Positions 1 to 15,141 of a stretch of 64,000 nucleotides of DNA are shown piece by piece. The DNA comes from Nyssa sinensis (Eukaryota; Streptophyta; Magnoliopsida; Cornales; Nyssaceae). The notes under the pieces were generated by a model. It saw only the letters and a program-made list of their open reading frames with translations, was not told where the DNA came from and ran no database searches. Location of the stretch: NCBI GenBank assembly GCA_008638375.1, contig CM018047.1:52832679-52896678 (forward strand). The letters are read 5' to 3'. The position numbers and the translations under genes are program-made. Position 1 is the stretch's first letter. Every line of letters starts with the position of its first letter.

Positions 1-349
1 ATCCTATCATTGTTTTCTGTGCGAAACCCTCTCGTTGTTGGAAGAGATTTCTATTGTGCCGTGAAGATGAAGAATGATGTTATGAAAATTGATGTTATGA
101 ATTGTGATCATCAAGATTGCTATTGGCATGATTATTTTTCTAGTGTGCGATAAAGATGAAGAGTGCTATGCTATGGGGAGAAGAGGGGAGCAATTAACGG
201 TTAGTGGAGTAGAGAAATTCAAAGAGTTGCCAGGGGTGGTATTGAATTGGAACAATTTATCTACGTGAAGGGCATTTTCATCAAGTAAAAAATGTAAAAC
301 ACCTAAAAAAAAAACACACATAAGGCCTTCTATACTTTTATATGTAGTA
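1..349. other. Flank outside the Helitron end, no gene seen
   Basis: AT-rich sequence with no exon, RNA gene or repeat that I recognise. It ends at the A that precedes the CTAG terminus on the plus strand, so it would be the sequence flanking the Helitron insertion. Confidence 0.4.
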
Positions 350-388
350 CTAGTAGTATTGCACGTGCGTTGCACTTGAACAATTTAT
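350..388 (-). mobile_element. Helitron 3' terminus (hairpin plus CTAG/T)
   Basis: Read on the minus strand this ends GTGCAACGCACGTGCAATAC, then TACTAG, followed by T. A GTGC-AAC-GCAC stem-loop about 12 nt before a terminal CTAG, with T as the next base, is the standard plant Helitron 3' end (hairpin, CTRR, insertion between A and T). The neighbouring captured gene fragments read in the same direction, as expected of a Helitron cassette. I could not find the 5' TC end: it lies beyond 4,620 or has been lost, possibly at the LTR element at 14,444. Confidence 0.72.
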
Positions 389-2823
<2,435 letters not shown>

Positions 2824-3034
2824 CTACAATTGAGATGTCTTTCTCATTGTGCAGGTCCTTCAGCATCACCATGCCACCCATAAAGCATTTTTGGCCAAGC
2901 TTACCAAATGGCAAGTGAGTGACAGGGGTGGCCTAACATGTTAAGGGTTAAGATGACATCTTGTTTTCCCAAAGGCCTTTCATATATTGACTATCAAAGA
3001 AGAAGAAAAAGAAGAAGAAGAAGAAATCCCATAC

Positions 3035-4620
3035 CTACAAATTGATCTGTCTGTTCCAAGAAACTTTCAACACAGACAGTATGTATAACGAAAACATCAA
3101 GAAACTCAATCCATTCTAAATTTGGTCGTAGAACATTTGAAACAACCCAAGGATCCATCTTGACAAAATGCACCTAAGAGTTGGCAAATACAGGAAGTGG
3201 GAAATTTAGTGCCAAACCAGAAGAGAAACAAGCAAAGGAAGGTGCAAAAGAAACTTCTGTACTACTCATAAAAAAAATCTTGTTGCAGGATTTAACTCAA
3301 GCCAAACTCTACTTTTTCAAATATATACCACTACTTTTCCAGCTGACCAAAAAGGGAATCACTTGTAGCAAAACATCATAACTCATACCATCAAAAGATT
3401 TCTATTAAATTAGTATTAGTACCTCAGAACATCCCCGACTTATAGCTTCAATACCAACAGATCCTGTACCGCTATATAAGTCTAACCAGCGACCATACCT
3501 TAAAGATGCAGGATAACCACTAGCTGCCTGGACTAATATAGAAATTATATTCTAACAAAACTATTGTTAATATATATCTTTAGTTACACCATCTCTCACA
3601 GCTTAAACTGTTAAGAAACACTGTCAAGGTAGCATCTGCGGGCTTGTTTAATTCCAAACAAAGACATTAGAGTATCGAAAAAATGTTATATTGTTTACAG
3701 AACCTAAACAGCATTTTTAGAGGATAAGGTACAATCTTTACCTGCAAGATACCAAAGGCTGCCAATTTTACAACTTCCATCATTGGGCGTACATCCATGC
3801 CTCTTGGTAAGAACAACTTCTTCGATCAAGCTTTTCCTCTAAGCACCTAAAAAATACCAACAAGGTTGTTATAACATTCCTTTTAGACATTAAATACCTT
3901 GAATTACCTATAGTAAGATAAAACAATAATCAAGTCCTCTTCATAATTGTATCCTTAAAGATAATAAGCTACAATTTTGCATGTTAGCTTGGTATTCACA
4001 TCTCAGACAACCAAAAACTAAGTGGGTGTTTGCAGAGACATCCGGTATACAAAGGCAAGCGAGCCTTAACACAAATGGATATTGAAGTTCCACTTTAGTA
4101 GGTAGATCAATCTTTTCTATAGGTGGTGGTGGGTTGCTAAGTACTTAGAAAACTTTTTGTTTTGGCGCTAAGTAGTTGGATTGCACTTGCTACCAATGCA
4201 ACTCATTACTAATGCCTAAAACAGCTTCTAATGTTGTCTTCTCCAAATGGATAATTTCTTAAACTTTGCAACAGGCCACAGAGTAGACTCTCATTTTCAC
4301 AATTAGGCTACCAGCTCTTCCCATTGCCATTGATATCACCATGTTTGTGAACTGACCGTTTCGTGAAATAAAGATAATGAACTGATTTGACAAAATAATT
4401 TTCAAATCACAGCCAAAATCTTCACCGCATGATAGCAGTTCCATTAGTATTTGGAGACCAGCCATAAACTAATATAAATGTTTAGCCAGTGGATTGTTGT
4501 ATCACCCTTATTAAAAAACAGGACAAAATGAAGCAAGTGCACACCTGAAGCAATTTATGAGTCTCCCTTGGCGGCTTAGGTTCCTCTGGTCGTCTGATGC
4601 ACCTTCTTCAAAATGTGTCA
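3035..4620 (-). pseudogene. RsmD-type rRNA (guanine-N2) methyltransferase fragment, four exons
   Basis: Minus-strand exons with conserved splice sites: about 4,545-4,620 (RRPEEPKPPRETHKLLQ), 3,742-3,846 (includes PRGMDVRPMMEVVKLAAF), 3,423-3,527 (includes GRWLDLYSGTGSVGIEA) and 3,035-3,173 (includes VHFVKMDPWVVSNVLRP). This is the plant organellar RsmD/YhhF-like methyltransferase. DLYSGTGSVG is the SAM-binding motif I. The exon at 3,742-3,846 carries an in-frame TGA after VLRGKA, and the C-terminal exons with the catalytic N/D-PP-Y/F motif are absent, so it cannot make an enzyme. The first exon's upstream edge is approximate. It is followed without its own 3' end by FabG exons, consistent with a chimeric captured array. 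Confidence 0.83.
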
Positions 4621-4867
4621 GCACCAAGAAAAATTAATAAATATACAAAGAATGGGTGGGTTTTGAATTTGTATTAGATCAAAGAATTTTAAAATACAAA
4701 CAAAAAAAAAGCATACAAACTAAGCTGCACACACACATTGAGCAACAAATGGGTTAAATACAAGAATTCAAAGTTTATCTAATAGGGAGCATGCATCACA
4801 ACTCCACAAAAGAGATTCATTATAAATAGATGCCAATAATTCAAGCATAAAAAATATTTTCTTCTTG

Positions 4868-4870
<3 letters not shown>

Positions 4871-4918
<48 letters not shown>
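4871..4918. repeat. (GA)n microsatellite
   Basis: About 24 uninterrupted AG dinucleotides. The rest of 4,621-5,189 shows no gene. Confidence 0.9.
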
Positions 4919-4924
<6 letters not shown>

Positions 4925-5189
4925 AGAGAGTAAAGACAAAAAGAAAGAATAATTATGAAAAAAATACATAGATGATGAAATTTTGTGATAGGGGTTGGAA
5001 TTTTGACACAACCACCATGCTATAAACACAACATGAATGTGGCATTTCATAACATTTTCTACATCAACCTGAATGTGACATTTCATAACATTTTCTATTT
5101 TCAGTTCTTTTCCCTTTTAAAACAAAAACAAAGAACATGTTTAGTATCCAATTTAGTCATTAAAAAAAGGGAAACAAAAAAATTAAAAC

Positions 5190-7255
5190 CAGTTTGATAA
5201 TGGATTATAATGTTATTTTCTTATATTTAGGTGCACCATTAGTTCTATTATGCCCCATCAATACAAATGGAAAAGAAAGAACATGAACAAAGTAACGAAC
5301 GTATTAATATACATAACAATACACATAATTATTTTTTCTATTGTGCTTTTTGTTAGATTCCCCTTTCTCTCTATTTTTTCTGTTCTTATTTTTCTACAAG
5401 TGCAACCAGGCCTTATTAACCACTCTTTTAAATCATTAAAAAAACACCACTTTGATAAGTACAATCCTGTCCTCCAATAAAATTCAAGCCTAAGAATGAA
5501 AAGAGACTACCAAAAAGAGCCAAGGTACTATTCACATCATTATTCACATCACTTCCCAGCACCCTGAACACCCTTCTCAAATATTATTAGACAAAGAAAG
5601 AGTATAAGCGTAGTTGGGAAATCAAAAGGATGTTGGCAAATGTTAATGAACCACAAGTTATCATGACTTGTAGTATGAAAAGCACATAGGTGCATAGAGG
5701 ATGAGCTTATTCTTTAATCCATATTCATAATATTTTTTATTCTTTAAGAAAAATAAAATAAAATAAAATAAATTAGAGATATAGGAGTAATGAACAATCG
5801 GCTTCTAAGTTTCATTAAGATTTTTTTCTCAAATTTATTTTTATGGTTTAGTTCCCACACTCTTATGCTAAAAGTTCTTGTTTTATCTAATACACTGATG
5901 CAAATCTTCCTCTAAGATCCTTTGGTGTTATTTCTGCAATATATACAGGTACCCGTTTAACCGCAGACTACAACACCTTTATCCATGACATGAAATAGGT
6001 AACAATATAATGTGCAAACACTCTCATTACTGCAATTAACAAGTAAAAAAGAAGCCCAATCCCGCATCCCATGGCATGGGCACTCTTTCAAGGTCAAGGA
6101 CCAATCACCTTTTCAAAGAGCATTAAACAATTAATATAGTGAATTGATCATGGAAAAAACTCATTTATTGATTATTAAAATAAACAAATCCTTCTATAAA
6201 AAATGTAATAAATTCAAGACAAATAGAGTATAAACAAAAGAAAACTAATAAGAGAAATTAGTACATGGATTCTACTCCATTAAAACCAGCTTAATACACA
6301 ATTTCACCCGACTATGATAGCAATAAATGGATTCTATGTTCTTTTGTGTTTTTTTTTTCCTCTACCAACTGACAAGGTTATTTTGTTTCACTTCATCCCG
6401 AATTAAACATTATCAGCGAATTTTTTTATGAAACCCTTGTGTGTGTGTTTTTTTTTTATTTAACCTGACACAAGTACATTTTCACTTATTTACCAAACCT
6501 TTGTAGTTTTTGAAATCGCATTTTAAATATGCGATTTCAAAACCAATTTTTTAACGAAATCACTTCTTGAAGATGCGAGTTTGAACCAATAACAATTTGG
6601 GATGACTTGCGCAAACCAACAAGGATTTGGGATGACTCCCAAATCTTTATTGGTTTGAAATCGCATATTCAGGATGCGATTTCATTAAAAAATTGACTTT
6701 GAAATTGCATCTTCAAGATGCAATTTTCAAAAACTACATGGGTTTGGTAAATAAGTGAAAACCTACATGGGTCAAATTAAATCAAACCCAAACCACATGG
6801 GTTTGGTAAAAAAATCCATTATCAACATTTATTTGATTTGATTATGCACGAAAAACTCCCAATTTCCTTTTTAACCAAGTTAAAGCTCATTGGGAAACAA
6901 GATATTTTCCATTTTTTATTCAAGAAAATTTTCGTATTTCCTACTGTTGACAGAGCTTGATATAATTGTTGGTCCATTCTCTAATAGCTTAAACTTTTGG
7001 AGTAATTGGTGATCTACACCTACTACTCTACATAATCAAATATTCATAATTGTACCATAAACAATCAAGCAAATTAAGCAAGTCCATAAAAAAGAAAAAT
7101 ATAATCTCATAGTCATAGGTGTACTGCGTACATGATAATAGGATAACACAAACCTCTATTCTAAGCTTGAAGGATTTTTTACAGGTCAGTTTGAGTTATC
7201 TCCTGTTCCAATGCCTTCCAACAAAAGTCCCAGATAATTTAAAGCTTTGCATTTG
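5190..7255. repeat. Diverged duplicated block, copy A
   Basis: Collinear with 8,375-10,020. Matching anchors include TGGATTATAATGTTATT near 5,200 and 8,395, CTTTATCCATGACATGAAAT near 5,978 and 9,301, and a TCCCAGATAATT/TCCCAGATGATT pair near 7,230 and 9,989. Divergence is considerable (many substitutions and indels), so the duplication is old. No convincing exon was found in either copy. Copy A carries an extra 401-bp MITE at 6,416-6,816. Confidence 0.75.
6416..6816. mobile_element. MITE (fold-back, 8-bp target duplication)
   Basis: A 401-bp insertion flanked by CATTATCA at 6,408-6,415 and 6,817-6,824. The paralogous copy B (around 9,647-9,660) has an uninterrupted ATTAAACATTATCAG, an empty site. 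The ends are inverted repeats (GCGAATTTTTTTATGAAACC against the reverse complement of GGGTTTGGTAAAAAAATC), and the interior folds back on itself, for example AAATCGCATTTTAAATATGC against the later GAAATCGCATATTCAGG region. An 8-bp duplication suggests hAT mobilisation. It has no coding capacity. Confidence 0.78.
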
Positions 7256-8374
7256 AAAAAATAAAAATGAAAATAAAATCATCATTTGAATTTTGAAAGA
7301 ATGTTAACCCATATCTATTTTAAAGAAAGAACAATAACAAAATTCTTACATTTCATTGTCTCCTCTAACCACCAGTAGAAGTTCTACTTTAAATACTAAA
7401 GCTTGAAAAATGTGGAAAAAAACCCAATCATCATTCAAATTAAGTGAATTTAAAAGAAAATAAAATGTCTGATTTAGTAATTTAATAAAAGAATTTTCAC
7501 CAGTCTTCCTTGGTTTTCAATGTCTTTATAGAAATCGACTGTCATATCGATCTATCTTTCTTTCTACAAGTCTAAATATTGAGAGATAACGAAAAAAAAA
7601 AAGGATAATCTAAAGGGTGCAAAACTAGGATGAATGAAAATGTTAGAAATTTAAATTTTATTAGCCAAAGGCAAGGGGAAAACAGAGCCAAAAAAATAAA
7701 ATAAAGCCAAAACAAAACCTAACCAGTACAAGATGACAATAAAGGCTAATCATTGTAGAAATCAAACCGGTTTAGAATTGCTAGGATGAACACATATCCA
7801 TGTGACTATTGAATGTGCTAGTGTAGATTTAAAATTAAATCTATGTCCTATGGATACTATGGAACCCTAGAAATGTGACTTTGAGAAAAAATGAATTTTA
7901 AAAAATAACAAAGGAAAAAATGACATAAGCAATATTTAGTATGAATTGAAGACTTTTATTCTTTCCCTTTTGAACATAGATAAAGATCAAGGCTTTACAC
8001 ACGTGGCTTTTATCTGAAGTATCTCAGTACACTCAAGTTTGTTAGCTCACAAATTTTCATTCCTGATGACTAATGTGAATTCATAATGCTTTGATTAAGT
8101 TTCTTTCAAAGTTTCTTATTAAACATCTCTCAAACATGTTATATAAAACAACATTAGTGTGTTCTAGAAAGCAATGTGAAACCACGTTGTGGTTCCCCAC
8201 ACCTTGTTAATTACAAGGGAAAACTGAAACTCGGTCATTAAAATAGTGGTAATTTTATAATAAACTGAGACACATGGTTCATTTTCCATAAACCAACACC
8301 CTTCAATATTTGTCTCATCTCCTCTTTAATGTCAATCATAGTACAGAAGGAAATAGTTATATAATGTACATGAA
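7256..8374. other. Non-coding spacer between duplicated blocks
   Basis: AT-rich with poly-A/T tracts. I see no exon, RNA gene or transposon end. Confidence 0.4.
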
Positions 8375-10020
8375 TAATTAAAACCTGTTTGTAATGGATT
8401 ATAATGTTATTCTCACATATTCAAGTGCATATGTAGTTCTATTAAGCTTCATTAGTACAAATAGAAAAGAGAAAAAAAAACATGAACAAAGTAACAAACA
8501 AATTGATATGTACATAATAACAAATATAATTATTTTTTCAGCTTTGTGTAGGTAACCTAGTCCTTTTTGATAGATTCTTCTTTTCTTTACTTTTTCTTTT
8601 ATTTATTTTCCTACACTTGCAACCTGAACCTATTAACCACTCTTTTTAATCATTAAAAAAATACTACTTTGAGAAGCACAATCCTTTCCTCCCTTAATTT
8701 CAAGCCTAAGAACCAAAAGAGACTACCAAACACAATTATTCAAGGGTACTGTTTTCATTTCCCAGCACCTTGAACAGCCCTGGTTGCTTACCCAAAACTT
8801 TGTCAACCCCAAACCAAAACCTATAGTTGTTAAAAATGGAAATATTATAATTTTATGGAATTAGATTTCTTGAATATAATTAGATAAAGAAAGCTATGAG
8901 AATAGTTAGGAAAACAAAGGGAATGCTAGTAAATGTTAAGAAAAAGCCAAACAATTATCATGACCTGTAGAATCAAGAGTACTTAGGTGCATAGAGGATG
9001 AGCTTACTCTTTAATCCATATTCATAAAAATTTTGCTCCTTTAAGAAAGATAAAGTAAAATAAATTGGAGATATAGGGTTTTTTTTATCAGTGAGATATA
9101 AGGGTATAAACAATAGTGTTTTATGCCTCATTAAGATTTTTGTCTCAAATTGCTTTTTATGATTTTGTTCCCACACTCTTGTGCTTAAATTTATTTGTTT
9201 TACCTGATGCACTGATGCAAATCCTCCACTAAGATCCTTTGGTATTATTTTTGATATATATATATATATATAGGTACATGTTTAATATTAATCTACAATA
9301 CCTTTATCCATGACATGAAATATGTAACAAGATACAAAATGCAAACACAATTCTTACTAAAATTACCACATAAGAAACAAGTTTCCGTAGAAGAAATAAA
9401 TAGAAGAAAATTAATGAAAGAAATTAATACATAGATTCTACTCCATTGAAGCCAACTTAATAAACCATTTCACCCCACTGTGACAGCAAGAAATAAATTC
9501 TCTATGAATTGTGTTATGTTTGAAATCTCGAATCTGTTTAGTTGTGATCAATATGATTTGTAATATTATTATTTAATAAAGTATGCTATTTTTTTTTTAC
9601 CTCTGCCACTACTGACAATGTTATTCCATTTCACTTCAACCAAAATTAAACATTATCAGTATAATTGAATTTGATTATGCATGAAAAATTCCCAATTTCC
9701 TCTTTTGAGCATTGTCCTCAATGCCAATCAAGCTAAAGCTCATTGGAAAACAAGAGATTTTCCACTTGTTATTCAAGAAAGATTTGGCATTCCAACTATC
9801 TTGCACAATTAAATATTCATGATTGTACCATAAAAATCATGAAATTGAGCAAGTCCATAAAAAGCAAGAATATAGTCTCATAGTCATAGGACTACATAAT
9901 ATGATAGCACAAACCTCTGTTCTCAACTTGAAATGTTTATGGGAAGTCATTTTGAGCAGTCTTTTCTTCCAATGTCTTCCACCAAAGGTCCCAGATGATT
10001 CAGAGCTTTGCATTTAGAAG
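8375..10020. repeat. Diverged duplicated block, copy B
   Basis: Partner of 5,190-7,255 in the same orientation, about 3 kb downstream. It lacks the 401-bp MITE and so gives the pre-insertion target. It contains a short TA run near 9,258. No gene recognised. Confidence 0.75.
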
Positions 10021-11320
10021 GGGGAAAAAACATAGCAGGAGCAAATGGTGAAGTAAAATGCCCAGAAGTTTTAAGGGTGAAGTTAAATGCCTCTACATTC
10101 TATATATCTAGGAGCAAATGGTGATTAACTAATATGTACCACAATGAACATCCAGCTTGTGGAAGAACATACGATGCAAGTTCTTCATGTCTACCTTTCT
10201 TCTCTAATATACAAGCTTGTGGTCCTTCAATGCAACCTCATTTGGTCATTGATTGCCATTAAAAAATAAACAAAAAACATATTTAATATCCAATTTTGTT
10301 GTTCAAAAATGAAAACAAAAATCATTAAAACATGTTTGGTAATTGATTGCCATTAACATCATTGCCACAAAGACATGCTAACTTACCATTGCTATCTATT
10401 CTATTCTTTCATGACTGGTTTTATTTTATTTTATCAAAGATCTCTTACCTCTATACTTGGTTCGTCAATTTGAGACCAACGAAGCTAATAGAGATCTGTC
10501 GTCGTCCAATATTTATGTTCTAACATTCAAAAGAAATTTAAACTTCACTCCCAATGTTTCGATCCCCAGAAGAATGTCATGTACGAATTTATTCATGTAA
10601 AATTCAATAAATTATTTGATGTCTCAAGAACCATAAAATATTCTGAACATGAGAATTTTGAAGAGAAGCAATTCTACAAACATGTTACTCTCACCTCATG
10701 TGAAGAAGGCATTGCAGTTGTTAATTCTGAAAAGTAAGACGGTCATCCTAGGCTTGTGTTTGTGAAGTTGATGAGAAATTAGGGCATATTGCTGAAGGAA
10801 CGAAAGAGTTGAAAAGTAAATCCTAGCACTACAGATTAGATAGGACATCTTAATTAAATTGACAAATGCTAGTTTTTTTAAGCAATTGGTTTGAAACCAA
10901 CTGGACTACAAAGCTTGATCAAAAGCATTTATAGCATCGAACTAATTTCATTGGATGGTTATTGACTTGTTCTATGTTTTTAAAAATAATTCATAATACA
11001 TCAATAACTCTTCCAATAATTCATGTACTTTTCAGGAGTTCCTCAAAGGAATGTAGTTTTCTTATTGCAATTAACTCTGCGCAAGACCACTTCTACCAAA
11101 TATTGTGTAATTATAGAATTTAGTTTAGATAACTTGTACGCACATCAAACCACATTTAAAGTCGGTGCCTTCTATTTGTTTTCACAGAATCACAAGAAGA
11201 CTTCACCAAGACTTGAATCTTTCAAATAAAACATTGAAGGGGCAAGGGAATAGACCTTAATCCAATTTCATGAACTTTTCCCTGGTTCTCAAAGCTTTTA
11301 CTTCCGATCCATAGAAGCCT
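10021..11320. other. Spacer with unrecognised coding-like remnants
   Basis: A plus-strand frame around 10,540-10,727 reads CFDPQKNVMYEFIHVKF and later FEEKQFYKHVTLTSCEEG before a TAA. A second open piece at about 11,038-11,229 contains CVIEFSLDNLYAHQTTFKV. The composition looks protein-like, but I recognise no family and there are stops on both sides. They may be decayed exons. A 15-base direct repeat containing GGAGCAAATGGTGA occurs near 10,037 and 10,112. Otherwise nothing is visible. Confidence 0.25.
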
Positions 11321-11596
11321 TGTCTAATTGCAATGAAGAATGCCTATAACCAATGAATGGTCAAAGTTAAATCACATGCTTTGTATAAATACAAGTAATC
11401 GCAAGGCATGATCAGGAAATGTCATAAAATAACCATGCAAACAAGTAATCGCAAGGCATGATCATTGCAATTGTCTAATTGCAATGAAGAATGCCTATAA
11501 CCAATGAATGGTCAAAGTTAAATCACATGCTTCATATAAATACAAGTAATCACAAGGCATGATCAGGAAATGTCATAAAATAACCATGCTAACAAT
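11321..11596. repeat. Tandem direct duplication, about 151-bp period
   Basis: The sequence starting TGTCTAATTGCAATGAAGAA at 11,321 recurs at 11,472 with few changes. The phrase CAAGTAATCGCAAGGCATGA appears twice within the first unit, suggesting slippage. Confidence 0.85.
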
Positions 11597-12028
11597 GAGT
11601 TATTTCACTACATCAGGAGCCCCCTTTGCATGCTCTTAGAAACGAGTTATTTCTTGAACCAAAAACAAAAACAAAAAAAAATCAATTGAGTTATTTGATA
11701 GGTTCTGATTCTTGGATGCACTGATTGACCTGAAGTATACTTTGTTTCCACCCCCCAATTATAATTGTTGTATTTTTTTTTCTTAATTCCATTGTTAATT
11801 TCTTATAATTATATTGAGGGAGTAAAAAGAATAGAATAATTTTGAATCATTTATAAAACAAGACCTGAACTATGGAAACCGATATAACAGTGTCTCTTCA
11901 ATCCCACATTCATTGTCAACAGCTGGAGTTCATGTATGAAGGTGGCAGCAGCACCAACTTCTTGACTTTCTTTAATTCAAGAATAAATTCATGTCTTTAA
12001 ACCGATTCGTGCACAGATAATTACAATT
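11597..12028. other. Non-coding spacer
   Basis: AT-rich, no recognisable gene or repeat. Confidence 0.4.
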
Positions 12029-12615
12029 CTAGTAATAATAACTGTCGTCCCCCTTGTTCACGGCATCCTTACAGAGCATGGAGCGCACTTGCATTATTGA
12101 TCTGGGAGGCTCCAGGTATTTCTCCTGCAGTGCATTCCCAAGCAACTGTTGCATTTGTGATGCAAACGTGTCGTTTAAAATCTGCAGATTCAAAAACACT
12201 TCTGAGGGCAACTTTAACGTTAAAAGAAAACAAAAGAGGAGATATGCCATACTAGAAAATTCCAAGAAACACTTGAAGAAGTCAGATGTTTTTTTTTAAA
12301 AAAACCTCTGTCGGTGATTTCAAACTTTTAGTATTAAAATATCTAACACCTAATTTAAATGTAAGAATTTGTCCTCCAAAAAAGGAAATAATGAATGAAT
12401 TGATTGTAAATTTTGAGATTTTACTATTCAACTCTCGCTACTGCTGCTCAGCCCAAGCTGCAATAGCCATATCACCCCGCTGATCGAAAGCTTTTCGCTT
12501 TTTCATAAGCCACTCCATCCATGCTTGAGATGCCTGTCAAAACAATGATATAGAAACATGCTTAATCAATCACAATGATAAATGGATAATTAATTAAAGA
12601 AGGATAATCAACATA

Positions 12616-12659
<44 letters not shown>

Positions 12660-12845
12660 CTAGAAATTTATGCCCTATAACATCAAACAATTAAGGATTT
12701 CATGTTATCATGAAAATGAATGAAGTTCACACTAAAGTGTCCAATCCTGTAAGGAAGAACTGTAAACAGGTGGTTCTGCAGATGCCACTCAGCACGTGCC
12801 ACATTGCACTCTGATGGTGGTATCAGCTTGGTGTAGATACAAGAA
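12029..12845 (-). pseudogene. Conserved plant protein of unknown name, three-exon fragment
   Basis: Three collinear minus-strand pieces: about 12,775-12,845 (PPSECNVARAEWHLQNHLF), 12,441-12,533 (ASQAWMEWLMKKRKAF, ending AAWAEQQ) and 12,029-12,181 (ILNDTFASQMQQLLGNAL, then QEKYLEPPRSIMQVRSML, ending DDSYYY and TAG). The CAG acceptors at 12,534-12,536 and 12,182-12,184 look good. The middle exon lacks a proper GT donor and runs straight into TAG after AEQQ, so normal splicing is doubtful. The composition and the three-exon order mark a real gene's 3' end, but I cannot name the family. There is no start or upstream part: an unrelated ARF fragment lies upstream on the same strand. Confidence 0.55.
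12620..12656. repeat. (TA)n microsatellite
   Basis: About 18 TA dinucleotides between two exons of the fragmentary gene. Confidence 0.9.
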
Positions 12846-13686
12846 AAAGCTTCCAATTAAAGACACCTTTTAAAATAAAACAAATAACAAATCTTGATTT
12901 TGAAAATTTTCATCAATTTGAAAGAAACTTTCAAAATTGAGAGACTTTAAATTTACGAAATTCTTTCTTAAGCTTTTTCTCAGAGCAAGTTTTAGTTTTG
13001 AAAGTTGCTTGATAATACACGTGCTCAGACCTCCTGTAGCCATGTCACTGACCTATCGAAATTGGAAGTTCCTTTTTTTCCTTTCTATTTTTTGATAAGC
13101 CAAATCAAAAGCCTCTTTAAATTTAAGAGCTTTAAAAAAAAAAAAAAAAAAAAAAAACTTAAAGCCCATATCAATGGCTATGCAGACGTGTGCTGAGGCT
13201 TTATGACAAACCTCAAGATTTGTGTATTATCCTCATTGAGTTTTTTCCCCCTTGTACTAACTCAAGGCATTAAAGAAAAACCATAATGGAAAATGTGTAT
13301 ATACTTATCACTGGTTTCAATGATGAGCAAATAATAGACAACTCAAAACATCTTAGTCAGGAAATAAACTAAGAATCCCAAGAACAAAGAACCAGTTTAT
13401 CTGAAGCTATGGTAATCACATTGAACTGATCGAAGAGACTAAATAGACAGTGCCTCGGAATATAAGATGTGTAGAAAAACACGCCAATTCAACAAAATTA
13501 AGGAACAAAGTTTAGGGATGCCAATGGCAACAGCTACCAAAACTTCATAAGAATAGTTGAATGGCACGGACAATAAAATCCATCAGAACATAACAGGAGG
13601 TGCCAAGTGATATCGCAACACAAAATTTAAAATTCATAGCATAAAGAACAGAGTGAGAAATAGAAGACATGTGAAGTTGAAAGGTA
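12846..13686. other. Non-coding spacer
   Basis: Contains a 24-base A run near 13,134-13,157. No gene recognised. Confidence 0.4.
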
Positions 13687-13835
13687 CCTCGTTCAGCATC
13701 CTATGCAACTCATCCCTTGCCTCAACAACTCGGTCCGTATCATTGCTATCCACCACAAATATAAGACCCTCTGTGTTCTAGAAGTAATGCCTCCACAATG
13801 GACGTACTGTCTTCGAGTTGTCGACATCGTTACAA
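13687..13835 (-). pseudogene. ARF1-type small GTPase exon fragment, nonsense mutation
   Basis: The minus strand reads VRPLWRHYF, stop, [18 protein letters not shown], then [12 protein letters not shown], followed by a GT donor at 13,685-13,686. This is the switch II to alpha3 segment of ADP-ribosylation factor (family: [23 protein letters not shown]), a GTPase that recruits COPI coats at the Golgi. TAG replaces the conserved Gln of HYFQN. The preceding WDVGGQD motif is corrupted (DVDNSKT). The GTP-binding exons upstream and the NKQD exon downstream are absent. It is an isolated dead exon in the same orientation as the other fragments. Confidence 0.85.
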
Positions 13836-14443
13836 AGTTCCTGTTGTATAACCCTCGTCAATCAGGTTGTTGCTTCTTTAATTTTGCCGTAAAGCTCTCC
13901 GGACCTTTTCCTTATTTTGCTCTTGATTAGCGATATAATTTAACTTTCCTCCGTCTGCTGCACCCAACTCTTCGACGACAACGAACCTCCAACACCCCAG
14001 CCCCCTTCCACTCCCCTAAACCTCGAATCCCCTGCTCGCCGCCACCAACCTTAAAGACATCATACCGAAAGCATCGGGATCACCGGTGCCCATCGACAGG
14101 GACAGGATGTAGTACTCCCCAGAAAGCGAGATCTCACCATTGCTACTCCTACTCTCCTGCCTCTGCAGACCGATCGACGCCGGATAAGCCGCCGTCTCGA
14201 CCCGACTCTGTTGTTGAATCAGCTGATGATCGGTTAGGTCCCTATCAAAACTTCTATCATTCTTCCCTTTGTTCTTTTCGCCGGACAGAGACTACGGAGA
14301 TGCGCCAGCAGACAGGGCAGAGGAGAAGAGAGAGTGGGAGTTGCGGCAAAGAAGATGCGTCGAAAAAATATCGAGGAAGAAGAGAGAGCTGAACGGTTTG
14401 TAACCCGTGGTTTGTTTCATTGATCTTAAATGACCGGGGGGGT
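13836..14443 (-). other. GC-rich coding-like stretch, unidentified
   Basis: Clearly richer in G and C than its surroundings. A minus-strand frame over about 14,012-14,265 is open and contains DHQLIQQQSRVETAAYPAS and SNGEISLSGEYYILSLSM. It resembles the first exon of a nuclear gene but I recognise no domain, and it has no downstream partner. It may be another captured fragment. The LTR element interrupts the region at 14,444 after a run of seven or more G. Confidence 0.35.
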
Positions 14444-15141
14444 TGTCACGCCCCGAATTCCAGAGAACCCGAGGCGAGACTATCAAGACAGTAATAAAAT
14501 AAAATAATAAAGAACAATCTAAACGGATTTAACTAAACATGTTTCCATTCCCATCAATACATAGAAAACAACTTAAAGTACATCCCACCATTACAGTGTT
14601 CACAAGTCATTCGAGCTTAAGCCCTATATCACAAAACATGCCCCAACGGGCCAAATATCTTCCTAAGTTCATATCTCCTCCACTCTACAAGACTTCCTCA
14701 AGTCTCAAGTGCCGGGAGCGTTATCTGAAATGTTTGTCCTACGAATGGGTCAGCTCAACTGCTGGTACAATATAATGCTAATGCAAGAAACAAAATTAAG
14801 GGCGTGGCATGTGCAAGTGTACAGTTATATCTACATGGCATTCAACATCAAGCATACAATGTACTAGCAATAGTCTACATGTCATCTAACTCATTAACAT
14901 AATCTAAGGTGTGGCATGTGCAAGTGTACAATTATATCTTCATGCACAATTATAACCTATATGCCATCCTATTCATCCATACAATGCATTAACAAGATTC
15001 AAAACAATTATAACCTACATGCCATCCAATTTATCCATACAATGCATTAACAAGACTCATCCCACATTCATGAATTCATTAATACAATGCAATGAAATAT
15101 GCGTGACGCACCCATGCAAACTCCATGTCACACCCATGACT

